From Verrucomicrobiota bacterium (GTDB lineage: Bacteria > Verrucomicrobiota > Verrucomicrobiia > Verrucomicrobiales > DEV007): DNA of 6,672 nucleotides. The translations under genes were made by a program, and so were the position numbers. The stretch is from positions 1-6,672 of the forward strand of contig JAADHD010000091.1 in the NCBI GenBank assembly GCA_013152075.1, read 5' to 3'. Below the pieces are notes generated by a model. It was not told the origin of the DNA. It made no database searches and saw only the letters and a program-made list of their open reading frames with translations. Below are positions 1 through 6,369 of this stretch, piece by piece (position 1 is the stretch's first letter; each line of letters starts with the position of its first letter).

Positions 1-366
1 AAATAGGATCAAGAGACTCAAGCCCACCACCAGCGGCGGCAAAACAATCGGAATGTCCAGGAAGGCATCAATCAACGCTTTGCCGCGAAAATCGTAACGA
101 GACAAAAGGTACCCGATCGGCAAAGCCACGATCACTGACAAAATTGCCGTCACGGTGCAGGTAAACAAGGTCAGCTTTACCGAACTCTGGATATACTCAT
201 CCCCCAGAATTTCCTTGAATTCCTTCCAGCCCACGTTGCTGACTGAATAAAAAACATCCGCCAGCAGCATGCCGCCCAGCAGGAGCAAATACATGATGGC
301 AATGCCGATCATTGCCGAAAAAAACGGAAGATCGGAGCGAACTCTAATGGGTGAAGGGTCCGCCAC
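1..366 (-). CDS. modB: ModB-type molybdate/oxyanion ABC permease, N-terminal 122 residues (runs off left edge)
   Basis: This is the membrane subunit of an inner-membrane ABC importer of the molybdate/tungstate/sulfate class. The reading frame is open from a GTG at 366 to the window edge. It shows a hydrophobic segment at about residues 15-36, a second at 63-88, then LSRYDFRGKALID followed by IPIVLPPLVVGLSLLI, which matches the ModB/CysT pattern 'FPGKALLD...LPLVLPPVVVG'. The GTG lies 4 bases after the stop of the solute-binding gene, with a purine-rich stretch upstream. An in-frame ATG at 312 (residue 19) is the alternative, but it would start inside the first hydrophobic segment. An ATG at 420 would overlap the previous gene by 50 bases. 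The extra N-terminal segment makes it longer than E. coli ModB and more like WtpB/CysT forms. Molybdate, tungstate or another oxyanion cannot be distinguished here. The ATPase gene (modC-like) would be expected further left, outside the window. Confidence 0.88.
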   Translation of the reverse strand, partial: MADPSPIRVRSDLPFFSAMIGIAIMYLLLLGGMLLADVFYSVSNVGWKEFKEILGDEYIQSSVKLTLFTCTVTAILSVIVALPIGYLLSRYDFRGKALIDAFLDIPIVLPPLVVGLSLLILF

Positions 367-370
367 GATT

Positions 371-1900
371 TTACTTTTCTTTTTTATCCCCGGCTTTGTC
401 CAGCTCCCAACGGAATCCATGTTTCATGAATTTTTCTTTTCCCTTTGCCGACACAACCTCATTAAAAAAACGTTCGAGCAAATAACGATGCTGTGAGTTT
501 TTGGCCACGGCGTAAGGTTGTTCCGCGATGGCGTTGGGTCGATCGATGCCGATAATTTCATAATCATCGACCGTCGACTGGGAAGCCATCGCATTACTCT
601 TATAAACGATCACCGCATCCAGCGACCCCGTCTTGACCTGATTGACCAAAAAGTCACCCGTCGGTGAATCCATTTTGATGTTTCCCGAGTCCACCACCTC
701 TTTATAAAGATTCTCTTTTTCCAATAGATATTTAGTCAAAAAACCCAAAGCCGATTTTTCCGCATGCGCAAATCCCAGCCTTAATCCCTCCTTCGACAAA
801 TCAGTAAGCTCTTTCACTCCCTTCGGATTTCCCTTCTCAGTAAGGATCACCATTTCATTGGCTGATACCAAAGTCGATTCGAGAAATCGATCCTGAACCA
901 TTTCCATAAATTTCACATCACAGGAAAAATAGGCGTCGGGCTTTTCTCCCGCTTTCATCTGCGAAACCAAAATCCCGCATCCGTTGAACACCGGAGTGAT
1001 CGTCACCCCTTCACGCTTTTCAAAAGCCTTGATCGTATCCTGAATCGCCGGTCGCAGCATCGCTCCACTGAACAATAAAATATTCGGCTTGAGTGCCCAG
1101 GCATCCCCTTCGACCACGTCAAAACCCTCTTTCTTAAAAACCGGCAAGCCCTTGTCTTTCGCTGTCAGATAACGGCAGAACCTCAACGCTTCCGTCGCTT
1201 GTTTTGAAGCCGTCAACACCCCGATAGTCACATCTTTTTTCTCTGCATCAAATTCCGGCACATTGACAAAATCAACCTCATCGTATTGCGCTGCAATCGT
1301 ATCCCAGACAATCACCACATCCACCGTGCCCAGTTTAAGCGCATTCGCCAGCTCGTTGACCGTCGGCAACAAAACCGTCGGCTTCACCTCATCCCAGACT
1401 CCATGTTTGCTAAGGATTTTTTTGGTGAATTTCCCTACCGATGCCGCATCCGGATTAGCAAAGCCAACTTTCAGGCCATCACGCTTCAAATCATCCAAGG
1501 ACTTCAAGCCTTTTGGATTCCCTTTTGGAACACCCAATCCCGCGCGCATGAAAGCTACCGGCATCGTTTCCGCAATCTGACCCTTTCCTTTGGCTATATC
1601 GGTATAACTCGAATCCGCCGCGAGATAAACATCCCCCGTTCCCACCGCCACATTGCTCAACAGAGTTCCCGACCCTCCATACTGCAACTGAACTTGAACC
1701 CCATACTCCTCCTCATATTTTTTAGCGATTTCAGAAACCGGCGCTTTGATACCCGCCGCACAAAACATGACCAAAGGCTTTTTCGAATTACCGTCGCCAC
1801 CACAGCCCGTCAAGAACACAGCGACCAGAGTCAAAACGACAAATGGGATCGGCTGAAAATTTAAATACGAACGAAATCTTATAAAACAGACTGACATCAT
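371..1900 (-). CDS. Lipoprotein with two tandem ModA-type periplasmic solute-binding domains
   Basis: This is probably the extracytoplasmic receptor for the adjacent ModB-type importer. The N-terminus has a hydrophobic stretch (FVVLTLVAVFL) ending in the lipobox LTGC, so it should be a lipid-anchored protein. Two homologous domains follow, at about residues 41-263 and 271-499 counted from the ATG at 1900. Each has a VEC-like first strand, a GSG/GCG pocket loop, the repeated motif GNPKG(L/V)K, a GF-A hinge strand and a 'G(T/S)(V/L)D(V/A)VIV' strand. Single-domain ModA is about 230-260 residues, so this is a true duplication. The domains differ in the first pocket loop (FCAAGIKAP versus FSGAMLRPA) and the second (GGSGTLL versus NGCGILV). 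The chosen start gives an ATGA overlap with the upstream ThiF-like gene. An ATG at 1921 would add seven residues and a 25-base overlap. I recall similar two-domain receptors from Planctomycetes, but could not verify this. Ligand identity is inferred from family only. Confidence 0.85.
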   Translation of the reverse strand: MMSVCFIRFRSYLNFQPIPFVVLTLVAVFLTGCGGDGNSKKPLVMFCAAGIKAPVSEIAKKYEEEYGVQVQLQYGGSGTLLSNVAVGTGDVYLAADSSYTDIAKGKGQIAETMPVAFMRAGLGVPKGNPKGLKSLDDLKRDGLKVGFANPDAASVGKFTKKILSKHGVWDEVKPTVLLPTVNELANALKLGTVDVVIVWDTIAAQYDEVDFVNVPEFDAEKKDVTIGVLTASKQATEALRFCRYLTAKDKGLPVFKKEGFDVVEGDAWALKPNILLFSGAMLRPAIQDTIKAFEKREGVTITPVFNGCGILVSQMKAGEKPDAYFSCDVKFMEMVQDRFLESTLVSANEMVILTEKGNPKGVKELTDLSKEGLRLGFAHAEKSALGFLTKYLLEKENLYKEVVDSGNIKMDSPTGDFLVNQVKTGSLDAVIVYKSNAMASQSTVDDYEIIGIDRPNAIAEQPYAVAKNSQHRYLLERFFNEVVSAKGKEKFMKHGFRWELDKAGDKKEK

Positions 1901-2658
1901 AACTTGGCGCACACTTTGCAATCGGGGTTTCGGGAAATTTTCACTTTCCGCAATTTCATCGCGGCAGTGTCAAAATAGATCAGACGATGCAAGTTTACGC
2001 CTGACAGCCCTGCAATCAACTTAATCCCTTCCATTGCGCCTATATTCGCGATCAACGCCGACACCGCTCCGATCACTGGAAATCGGCGTTTCCAATGAGC
2101 TGGCACTTCCGGATACAAACAAGCCAAACAGGGGGTTTCACCCGGAACAATCGGTATCACCTGGCCCTCCATGTTATACATGGCGCAATCAATCAAAGGC
2201 TTCTGCTGGGCCACACACTCGCGATTCATCAAAAATCGCTCTTCAAACAAAGGCGCCGCATCAAATACGATGTCCGCCCGTGCCACCAATTCCGCCGCAT
2301 TGCCTTCGCTGAAATTTTCCGCCACCGTCTCAACTTCGACATGAGGATTAAATGTTCTCAGCGTTTCCGCCGCAGCCGCAACCCTGGATTTCCCCAGATG
2401 ATCATGCCTCATCAAAATTTGACGGTTCAAATCGTCCGGCCTTAGCTCTCCTCCATGAACCAATATCAATTTACCGATCCCCGCCGCAGCCAATGACAAT
2501 GCCAACGGTCCACCCAAACCTCCAATCCTCGAAACCAGCGCCGTAGTATTGCGCAACTTCGCCTGCCCTTCCTCACCCATCCCGGGCACGTCGAGTTGCC
2601 ACTCGTAGATCTCCCGATCACGCTCCGATAATCCTTTCCCACTCTCGCTATCCTCCAT
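1897..2658 (-). CDS. Divergent ThiF/MoeB/HesA (E1-like) family protein lacking canonical ATP-site residues
   Basis: The 253 residues align end to end with E. coli MoeB, the enzyme that adenylates the MoaD C-terminus. Conserved parts are the Rossmann start (GGLGGP, 46-51), LNRQ (77-80), NPH, MEGQ (163-166), two zinc-type pairs CLAC (177-180) and CKVC (247-250), and AMEGIKLIAG (208-217). Missing parts are striking. The first glycine of GxGG is Arg44. The arginine finger of RYNRQ is Trp20 (IYEWQ). The ribose-binding DxD strand reads HGG (68-70). The Mg-binding Asp of DCTDN is Pro136 (DAAP). The MoeB/ThiF crossover cysteine region reads RRFPVIGAV. The protein therefore has the fold but probably not ordinary adenylation chemistry. 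I recall homologues that share the VSR-GG and NRQ features, so this looks like a subfamily rather than decay. The MoaD-like gene upstream is its natural candidate partner. No clear Shine-Dalgarno precedes the ATG, so the start is less certain than the body. Confidence 0.85.
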   Translation of the reverse strand: MEDSESGKGLSERDREIYEWQLDVPGMGEEGQAKLRNTTALVSRIGGLGGPLALSLAAAGIGKLILVHGGELRPDDLNRQILMRHDHLGKSRVAAAAETLRTFNPHVEVETVAENFSEGNAAELVARADIVFDAAPLFEERFLMNRECVAQQKPLIDCAMYNMEGQVIPIVPGETPCLACLYPEVPAHWKRRFPVIGAVSALIANIGAMEGIKLIAGLSGVNLHRLIYFDTAAMKLRKVKISRNPDCKVCAKL

Positions 2659-2682
2659 AGTATTATCGAAGGAGTCAGAATT

Positions 2683-2748
2683 CCTAATTCCTAATTGCCT
2701 TCGTTCAGTTTTGCTCCGGCTGTCTCGGCTGCGCCTCGGCTCCTAATT
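2683..2748. repeat. Short repeats in the spacer between the MoaD-like and ThiF-like genes
   Basis: The heptamer CCTAATT occurs as a perfect tandem pair (2683-2689, 2690-2696) and again at 2742-2748. Between them, CTCGGCT occurs twice, 11 bases apart (2724-2730 and 2735-2741), after a related CCGGCT. This is the only long gap (97 bases) within the otherwise overlapping operon. The G/C-rich repeats carry no inverted partner, so I see no hairpin and do not call a terminator. It could be a remnant of a small interspersed repeat or simply low-complexity sequence. Confidence 0.45.
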
Positions 2749-2755
2749 CATTCTT

Positions 2756-3037
2756 CTACCCTCCAGCAATAGGTGTCATCAGCATCAATTCCCTCACCCC
2801 TGACAATTCCAAATTATCCTTGTCTCCAGTTGCCTGCTCTCCATCCAGTGCAGCTAATAAAGTGGATCGAATCCTGCCCTCATCATCAAACACTAATTCG
2901 CTGAATTTTTCACCGTGACTCTCGGCCAGATTTTTCAGAACACTGCCAAGAGTTTCCCCTCCACTCAATTCCACCGAGTCCTCAGACACACCCGCCACCG
3001 ACGCCAGCTGGCCGGTATAATCAACCGTCAGTTTCAT
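2756..3037 (-). CDS. MoaD/ThiS-like ubiquitin-fold (beta-grasp) protein with C-terminal Gly-Gly
   Basis: This 93-residue protein has the size and pattern of MoaD. It starts with a first strand (MKLTVDYTGQLASVAG), then a VELSGGETLGSVLKNLAE segment typical of the strand-helix unit, and a final strand (RELMLMTPIAGG) ending exactly in Gly-Gly. In MoaD and ThiS that terminus is adenylated by MoeB/ThiF and converted to a thiocarboxylate that donates sulfur to molybdopterin or thiazole. In related systems it can also be attached to proteins. Its ATG overlaps the stop of the ABC ATPase in an ATGA, and a GGGGGAG lies 11 bases upstream, so its translation is likely coupled to the transporter. The E1-like gene follows 97 bases later. 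No other molybdopterin genes (moaA, moaC, moaE, moeA) are in the window, so molybdopterin synthase activity is not established. It may serve a different sulfur-transfer or conjugation role. Confidence 0.85.
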   Translation of the reverse strand: MKLTVDYTGQLASVAGVSEDSVELSGGETLGSVLKNLAESHGEKFSELVFDDEGRIRSTLLAALDGEQATGDKDNLELSGVRELMLMTPIAGG

Positions 3038-3747
3038 GCGCTTTCTTGCTCCCCCGGCTTCTCTTGATCGCCCCCTTGCATCCGACCACCATCCAGATGC
3101 ATTGACGTCTTCGCCGCCGCCCGCGCGCGATCATCATGAGTCACCATGATCACTGCACCACCGTCATCAGCAAAATCCGCCAGATGCTGCAAAATGATTT
3201 CTGAGTTTTCCGGATCGAGATTTCCGGTTGGCTCATCGGCCAGTATTAACTCAGGCTCACGCAGCAAGGCCCGGGCAAGCGCCACCCGTTGCTGCTCACC
3301 GATACTCAGCTTTGACGGCACATGATGCAGGCGATGACCAATATTAAATTTATCCAGCAATTCGCGAGCTCGATCTTCCAGTGAAACTTTCTCTCCCGCC
3401 AATTCGCCGATCAAAACATTATCCAATACATCGAGATAAGGGATCAGGTGAAATTGTTGAAAAACAAAACCCACATGCTCACCGCGAAAAGCCGCTCGTC
3501 CTTCGGCCTTGAGAGCATAAGGATTTTCACCAGCAATTTCGAGTAGCCCCTCATCAGGTGACAGCAGCGCGCCGGTCATCAGCAGCAACGTCGATTTTCC
3601 ACATCCGCTTGGACCGTGCAAAGCAACAAAATCACCGGCCTTCACTTCAAATGAAACATCGTTCACCGCATGAACCTCTCCCTCAGACGTCACAAACCTC
3701 TTGTGCAGGCCCTCGGCTTTTACTGCTATTTGAGTTGAATCAGTCAT
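3034..3747 (-). CDS. LolD/MacB-type ABC transporter ATPase
   Basis: This is the cytoplasmic ATP-hydrolysing subunit that should pair with the FtsX/MacB-type permease encoded just upstream. All motifs are intact (numbering from the ATG at 3747): Walker A GPSGCGKST at 45-53, Q-loop FQQ at about 96-98, signature LSIGEQ at 147-152, Walker B LILADEP at 167-173 with the catalytic Glu, D-loop NLD, and switch histidine THD at about 203-205. The sequence TGNLDPENSE, with an acidic, short regulatory tail, is typical of the LolD/MacB/FtsE group (lipoprotein release, export or cell division) rather than importers. I chose the ATG at 3747 (ATGACTGA, 8-base overlap with the permease stop). An in-frame ATG at 3759 would add four residues. 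The C-terminal 15 residues are charged and look like a disordered extension. Its stop overlaps the MoaD-like start. The substrate is unknown. Confidence 0.9.
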   Translation of the reverse strand: MTDSTQIAVKAEGLHKRFVTSEGEVHAVNDVSFEVKAGDFVALHGPSGCGKSTLLLMTGALLSPDEGLLEIAGENPYALKAEGRAAFRGEHVGFVFQQFHLIPYLDVLDNVLIGELAGEKVSLEDRARELLDKFNIGHRLHHVPSKLSIGEQQRVALARALLREPELILADEPTGNLDPENSEIILQHLADFADDGGAVIMVTHDDRARAAAKTSMHLDGGRMQGGDQEKPGEQESA

Positions 3748-5020
3748 GGCGCAAAACATCAGCTGGGTCTTTCTGGGCCGCCATCAAAGAGGGCAACCAG
3801 GCGGACACCGCCGCCAGTATCGGAGCCGCTAACAGCGCCACGATCCATTCACTTCCGGAAACCACTTCACTCATCGCGACGCCTTGAAAAAAGCGCTCTT
3901 TCACAAAAGGGTAAATAAGCGCAAAATCCACTACTCCGGCAATTGCCCCTAGCAATCCCGCCAGAACGGCTCGCGAAAGAAAAGCGGATAAAATGATGCC
4001 TGCACTCACCCCAATCGCCCGCAACACACCAATTTCCGTCACCCGCTCCCGCACATTCATCAAGGCCAGCATGGCAATCCAGACCATCGCAAACAACAAA
4101 ACTATCGGCAGTAATATGCCGGCAAACTTTTCCCGCTCCTTGCTCATCTGTACACGATTCGCCTTGGCGGCAGCAATTTGTTTCTTGGCTGTCTCCTTTG
4201 CTTTGTTTCTCGACTCGGCTCTCGCCAAAGCGGTGCTTCCCGTTTCGGTGATCTGGGTATCCGGCAATATCTGCATCAACTCTGCGCGTATTTCCCCCAG
4301 CCGATCCAGAGTTGCGCAGTTGCATTCCAATGCCTGGATCGCATTGATCCGTCCTATTTTACCCAGCAATTCCTGACACTCAGTGAGGTTCATCCAAATC
4401 GTGATGTCATCTTTCGTTCCCCGTTCCGGATGCGTCTTGCCGACTTTGAACTTCTTGCCTTTGAAGGTCACTTCATCGCCAGCCTTGATCTCCAGACTAC
4501 GGTGAAGCTCGTAACCGATAACGAGCTCCCCTTTTTTAACCGGATCAATCAAAGGCGATTTCGGATCCCGGTGGGCCAGTGGCACTTCCCCCCGCACGCC
4601 GATCAAAATAACCGTGCGTTTTTTCTCCGGCCATTCCAGTTTCTGCGTCAGGCTCGGCAACAAATGGTTCACCGTCACGATCTTTGAATTCGCCAGAGTC
4701 GTCGCGTACTCCTCCGGCATCGTCTTGGATGCATACCCCTGATCATAAACTTCGCTCATGTCCTGATCCTTAGGGAAGATGTAGATATTAAAACCCAGCC
4801 CCTTCATCGTTTTACGGATGTCATCCTCAAGCTTCTTCATCTGCGCCTGAGTATCGGCCTCCATCTTCGCGATGATCTTGTCCGAATTCAGATCATACGA
4901 ACGCATGGCCGCCAGAGTCGCCAGCACACAGGTGACCGCCAAGCTCACTCCCGCCAGAGTGAGAAAAAAGTTCATCTTGCGGTGAAAAATTTCCCGCGTC
5001 ACCAATCTGCTCAACTTCAT
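3740..5020 (-). CDS. MacB/FtsX-type ABC transporter permease with extracytoplasmic CxC motif
   Basis: The 426-residue protein has the four-helix MacB/LolC topology. One transmembrane segment near the N-terminus (about 17-39) is followed by a large extracytoplasmic domain (about 40-300) and three C-terminal segments (about 301-322, 343-366, 390-410). The helix MNVRERVTEIGVLRAIGVS is the hallmark of FtsX-like permeases, where it contacts the ATPase. The C-terminal DPADVLRHD matches the usual 'P..ALR.E' ending. Two Lys/Glu-rich stretches in the outer domain (about 50-74 and 270-298) look coiled-coil-like, suggesting a periplasmic stalk. The motif ECNC (C233, C235) sits in that domain. I chose the ATG at 5020, one base after the preceding stop, because it starts MKLSRLVTREIF, the usual start of this family. 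The ATG-type start at 5062 would add 14 non-conserved residues inside the previous gene. This transporter class moves lipoproteins, peptides or other envelope substrates. Which one is not shown here. Confidence 0.87.
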   Translation of the reverse strand: MKLSRLVTREIFHRKMNFFLTLAGVSLAVTCVLATLAAMRSYDLNSDKIIAKMEADTQAQMKKLEDDIRKTMKGLGFNIYIFPKDQDMSEVYDQGYASKTMPEEYATTLANSKIVTVNHLLPSLTQKLEWPEKKRTVILIGVRGEVPLAHRDPKSPLIDPVKKGELVIGYELHRSLEIKAGDEVTFKGKKFKVGKTHPERGTKDDITIWMNLTECQELLGKIGRINAIQALECNCATLDRLGEIRAELMQILPDTQITETGSTALARAESRNKAKETAKKQIAAAKANRVQMSKEREKFAGILLPIVLLFAMVWIAMLALMNVRERVTEIGVLRAIGVSAGIILSAFLSRAVLAGLLGAIAGVVDFALIYPFVKERFFQGVAMSEVVSGSEWIVALLAAPILAAVSAWLPSLMAAQKDPADVLRHD

Positions 5021-5021
5021 A

Positions 5022-6263
5022 TCAGTCAGCGTTCTTTTTGAGCAATACCGTTCCGGCGCCAATCACCACAATCACTACCAAAGCAATCATGACTAACGGC
5101 ATCAGGGGCAATCCCCCCTTTTCTTCGGAAGCCGCATCAACCGGATCACCTTCGGCTACGTTCGAAGCCGAGTCACTCGCCACAGCGGGTGTTGAATCCG
5201 CGCTTTCTGAAGCCGCGGCGGCGGCGGCGGCATGACTGCCCTTGCTGCCCTTGTTATTCGCACCCACCAGAGCCGCCGTGCCTTCAAGCGGCGGCAGCAT
5301 TTTATCGATGATCACCTGACTGCCCTCCATTGCAGCGTCCCAGTTCATCGACATCAATAAATCGATGCCGGGATTCTGGTCTTTCACTTCACAGGAACAA
5401 GCCCCGGTCAGATAAGCCGAATGCTCAACGACGTTATCGTAATTCAGCCCTAGGCCGATCAAAGGTTCCAGGATCCTCCCTCTGCCAAATACAGGGAATG
5501 CCATTGGCTCACTGGAGTATTCACCGAGATCGTCCTCCAGATTCAGCAGCATCTGAAGAAAAACTTCTTCCGCCAAGTCGATACGTGAAACCCGCATTAC
5601 CGAAAAGGCTATCTTCAACGGAACATCCGACTGCAAAATATTCGCTTCATCCCCAGGACGAACTTGTTGTAATTTTTCCGTATCGTCTTTCCCTATAACC
5701 CCATCAGGCAAAACCAAATTTTCAGTCGCTTTGGCCGCATGTTCAATCAGCGCTTTTTCCGCAACGTCATCCTTTTTGGGATCACCACTTTCAACCAACA
5801 ACCAAATTGCCGATTCCCCAGTCAAAATTCGTTTGATCAATTCCTGGCGCAGCGGTGACTTGACCACCTTATTGGCGTTCTCAACCGTGGCAGCGCCACT
5901 CCAGATCGGTTTGGTCAAAAATCCACGCATTTTGCCCGGATAAAAAAGATCCATTCGCGCCGCAGAGCTGTTGTTTTCACCTTCGGCATCTATTTTAATG
6001 GTGATGTTTGCAGGAAAGTCTTCATCCATCGCCGAATCCCGCAATACTTTGAGCGCCGCTTCTTCCTCCGGCTTGAGCCCGCCCTGCGCAGGCACACAGA
6101 TCAATTCGTAGGGATCTGAAGGCCAGCGTTCAAGCGCATAGCGAAATACCGGCACCTGACAGGCCAGCAAAACACTGCCGCCAGCAACGATTGAGAATAG
6201 AGCAATAGCTAACAGCCACTTGGTAGCAGCAGACGAATGGGGAATTTTTCTTAGAATGAGCAC
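5022..6263 (-). CDS. Uncharacterised envelope protein with N- and C-terminal membrane segments and a CSC motif
   Basis: I do not recognise an assigned function for this 413-residue protein. Residues 16-34 are a hydrophobic signal/anchor followed by LLAC (C35), a loose lipobox, so it could be either lipidated or anchored. A soluble domain spans about 36-330, with SPLRQELIKRIL and a GESAIWLLVESGD strand (149-161), a central MRVSRIDLAEEVFLQMLL helix, PMAFPVFGRGR (253-263), and LTGACSCEVKDQNPGIDLL containing C289 and C291. A Ser/Ala/Asp-rich linker (about 337-384), including seven alanines in a row, leads to a second transmembrane helix (385-407) and KKNAD. The large domain should face outside the cytoplasm. 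The GTG start is fixed by an in-frame TAA nine bases upstream, and AAGGGA lies just before it. It sits one base from the permease, so it is probably a dedicated transporter partner. I recall similar proteins in Planctomycetes, unverified. Confidence 0.8.
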   Translation of the reverse strand: MLILRKIPHSSAATKWLLAIALFSIVAGGSVLLACQVPVFRYALERWPSDPYELICVPAQGGLKPEEEAALKVLRDSAMDEDFPANITIKIDAEGENNSSAARMDLFYPGKMRGFLTKPIWSGAATVENANKVVKSPLRQELIKRILTGESAIWLLVESGDPKKDDVAEKALIEHAAKATENLVLPDGVIGKDDTEKLQQVRPGDEANILQSDVPLKIAFSVMRVSRIDLAEEVFLQMLLNLEDDLGEYSSEPMAFPVFGRGRILEPLIGLGLNYDNVVEHSAYLTGACSCEVKDQNPGIDLLMSMNWDAAMEGSQVIIDKMLPPLEGTAALVGANNKGSKGSHAAAAAAASESADSTPAVASDSASNVAEGDPVDAASEEKGGLPLMPLVMIALVVIVVIGAGTVLLKKNAD

Positions 6264-6265
6264 AG

Positions 6266-6271
6266 TCCCTT
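6266..6271 (-). promoter_or_regulatory. Candidate ribosome binding site for the 413-residue protein
   Basis: AAGGGA lies two bases before the GTG start, an unusually short spacing. The in-frame TAA at 6270-6272 overlaps it, so no longer start is possible. The next start codons would cut into the signal segment. The site therefore supports GTG despite the tight spacing. Confidence 0.4.
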
Positions 6272-6282
6272 AATCTGGCACC

Positions 6283-6317
6283 CCACAGAGGGAAGTTCAA
6301 GCGCGCTTTCCACAGAG
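6283..6317. repeat. Direct octamer repeat in the mtnA-operon spacer
   Basis: CCACAGAG occurs at 6283-6290 and 6310-6317, 27 bases apart start to start, in the 106-base spacer before the first gene of the transporter operon. Spacing near an integral number of helical turns (about 2.6) is not convincing for a dimeric operator. No clear -10/-35 pair or hairpin terminator was seen in this spacer. Confidence 0.3.
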
Positions 6318-6369
6318 CCCCTTCCGTAACAAATTCCCGCCTGCCCGCACTTTCCGAACACACACTACC

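Noticed and set aside
1286..1864. Plus-strand open frame of 192 codons opposite the solute-binding gene
   Set aside because: It lies wholly inside the well-supported double-ModA gene on the other strand, is rich in Arg/His/Ile as antisense frames are, and has no recognisable motif.
2659..2668. AT-rich GATAAT/TAATAC just before the ThiF-like start as a -10 promoter box
   Set aside because: It would place transcription start at or inside the ATG, and no TTGACA-like -35 sits at 16-18 bases upstream.
2700..2745. Possible rho-independent terminator in the MoaD-ThiF spacer
   Set aside because: The G/C-rich units are direct repeats, not inverted. I found no stem followed by a U-run in the direction of transcription.
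1897..3037. Ordinary moaD-moeB molybdenum cofactor pair
   Set aside because: The E1-like protein lacks the ATP/Mg residues of MoeB, and the small protein is coupled to an ABC ATPase with no moaE nearby, so a routine cofactor label would overstate the evidence.
3867..4325. Minus-strand open frame of 152 codons within the permease gene
   Set aside because: It is a shifted frame of the permease. The permease frame has transmembrane and FtsX motifs throughout, while this one has no family pattern.
4178..4687. Plus-strand open frame of 169 codons opposite the permease
   Set aside because: Antisense shadow of the permease with no recognisable domain or ribosome binding site.
6130..6363. Minus-strand frame of 77 codons between mtnA and the 413-residue gene
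   Set aside because: Most of it overlaps the signal segment of the 413-residue protein in another frame. The composition is not protein-like and the GTG start with AAGGGA supports the other gene.
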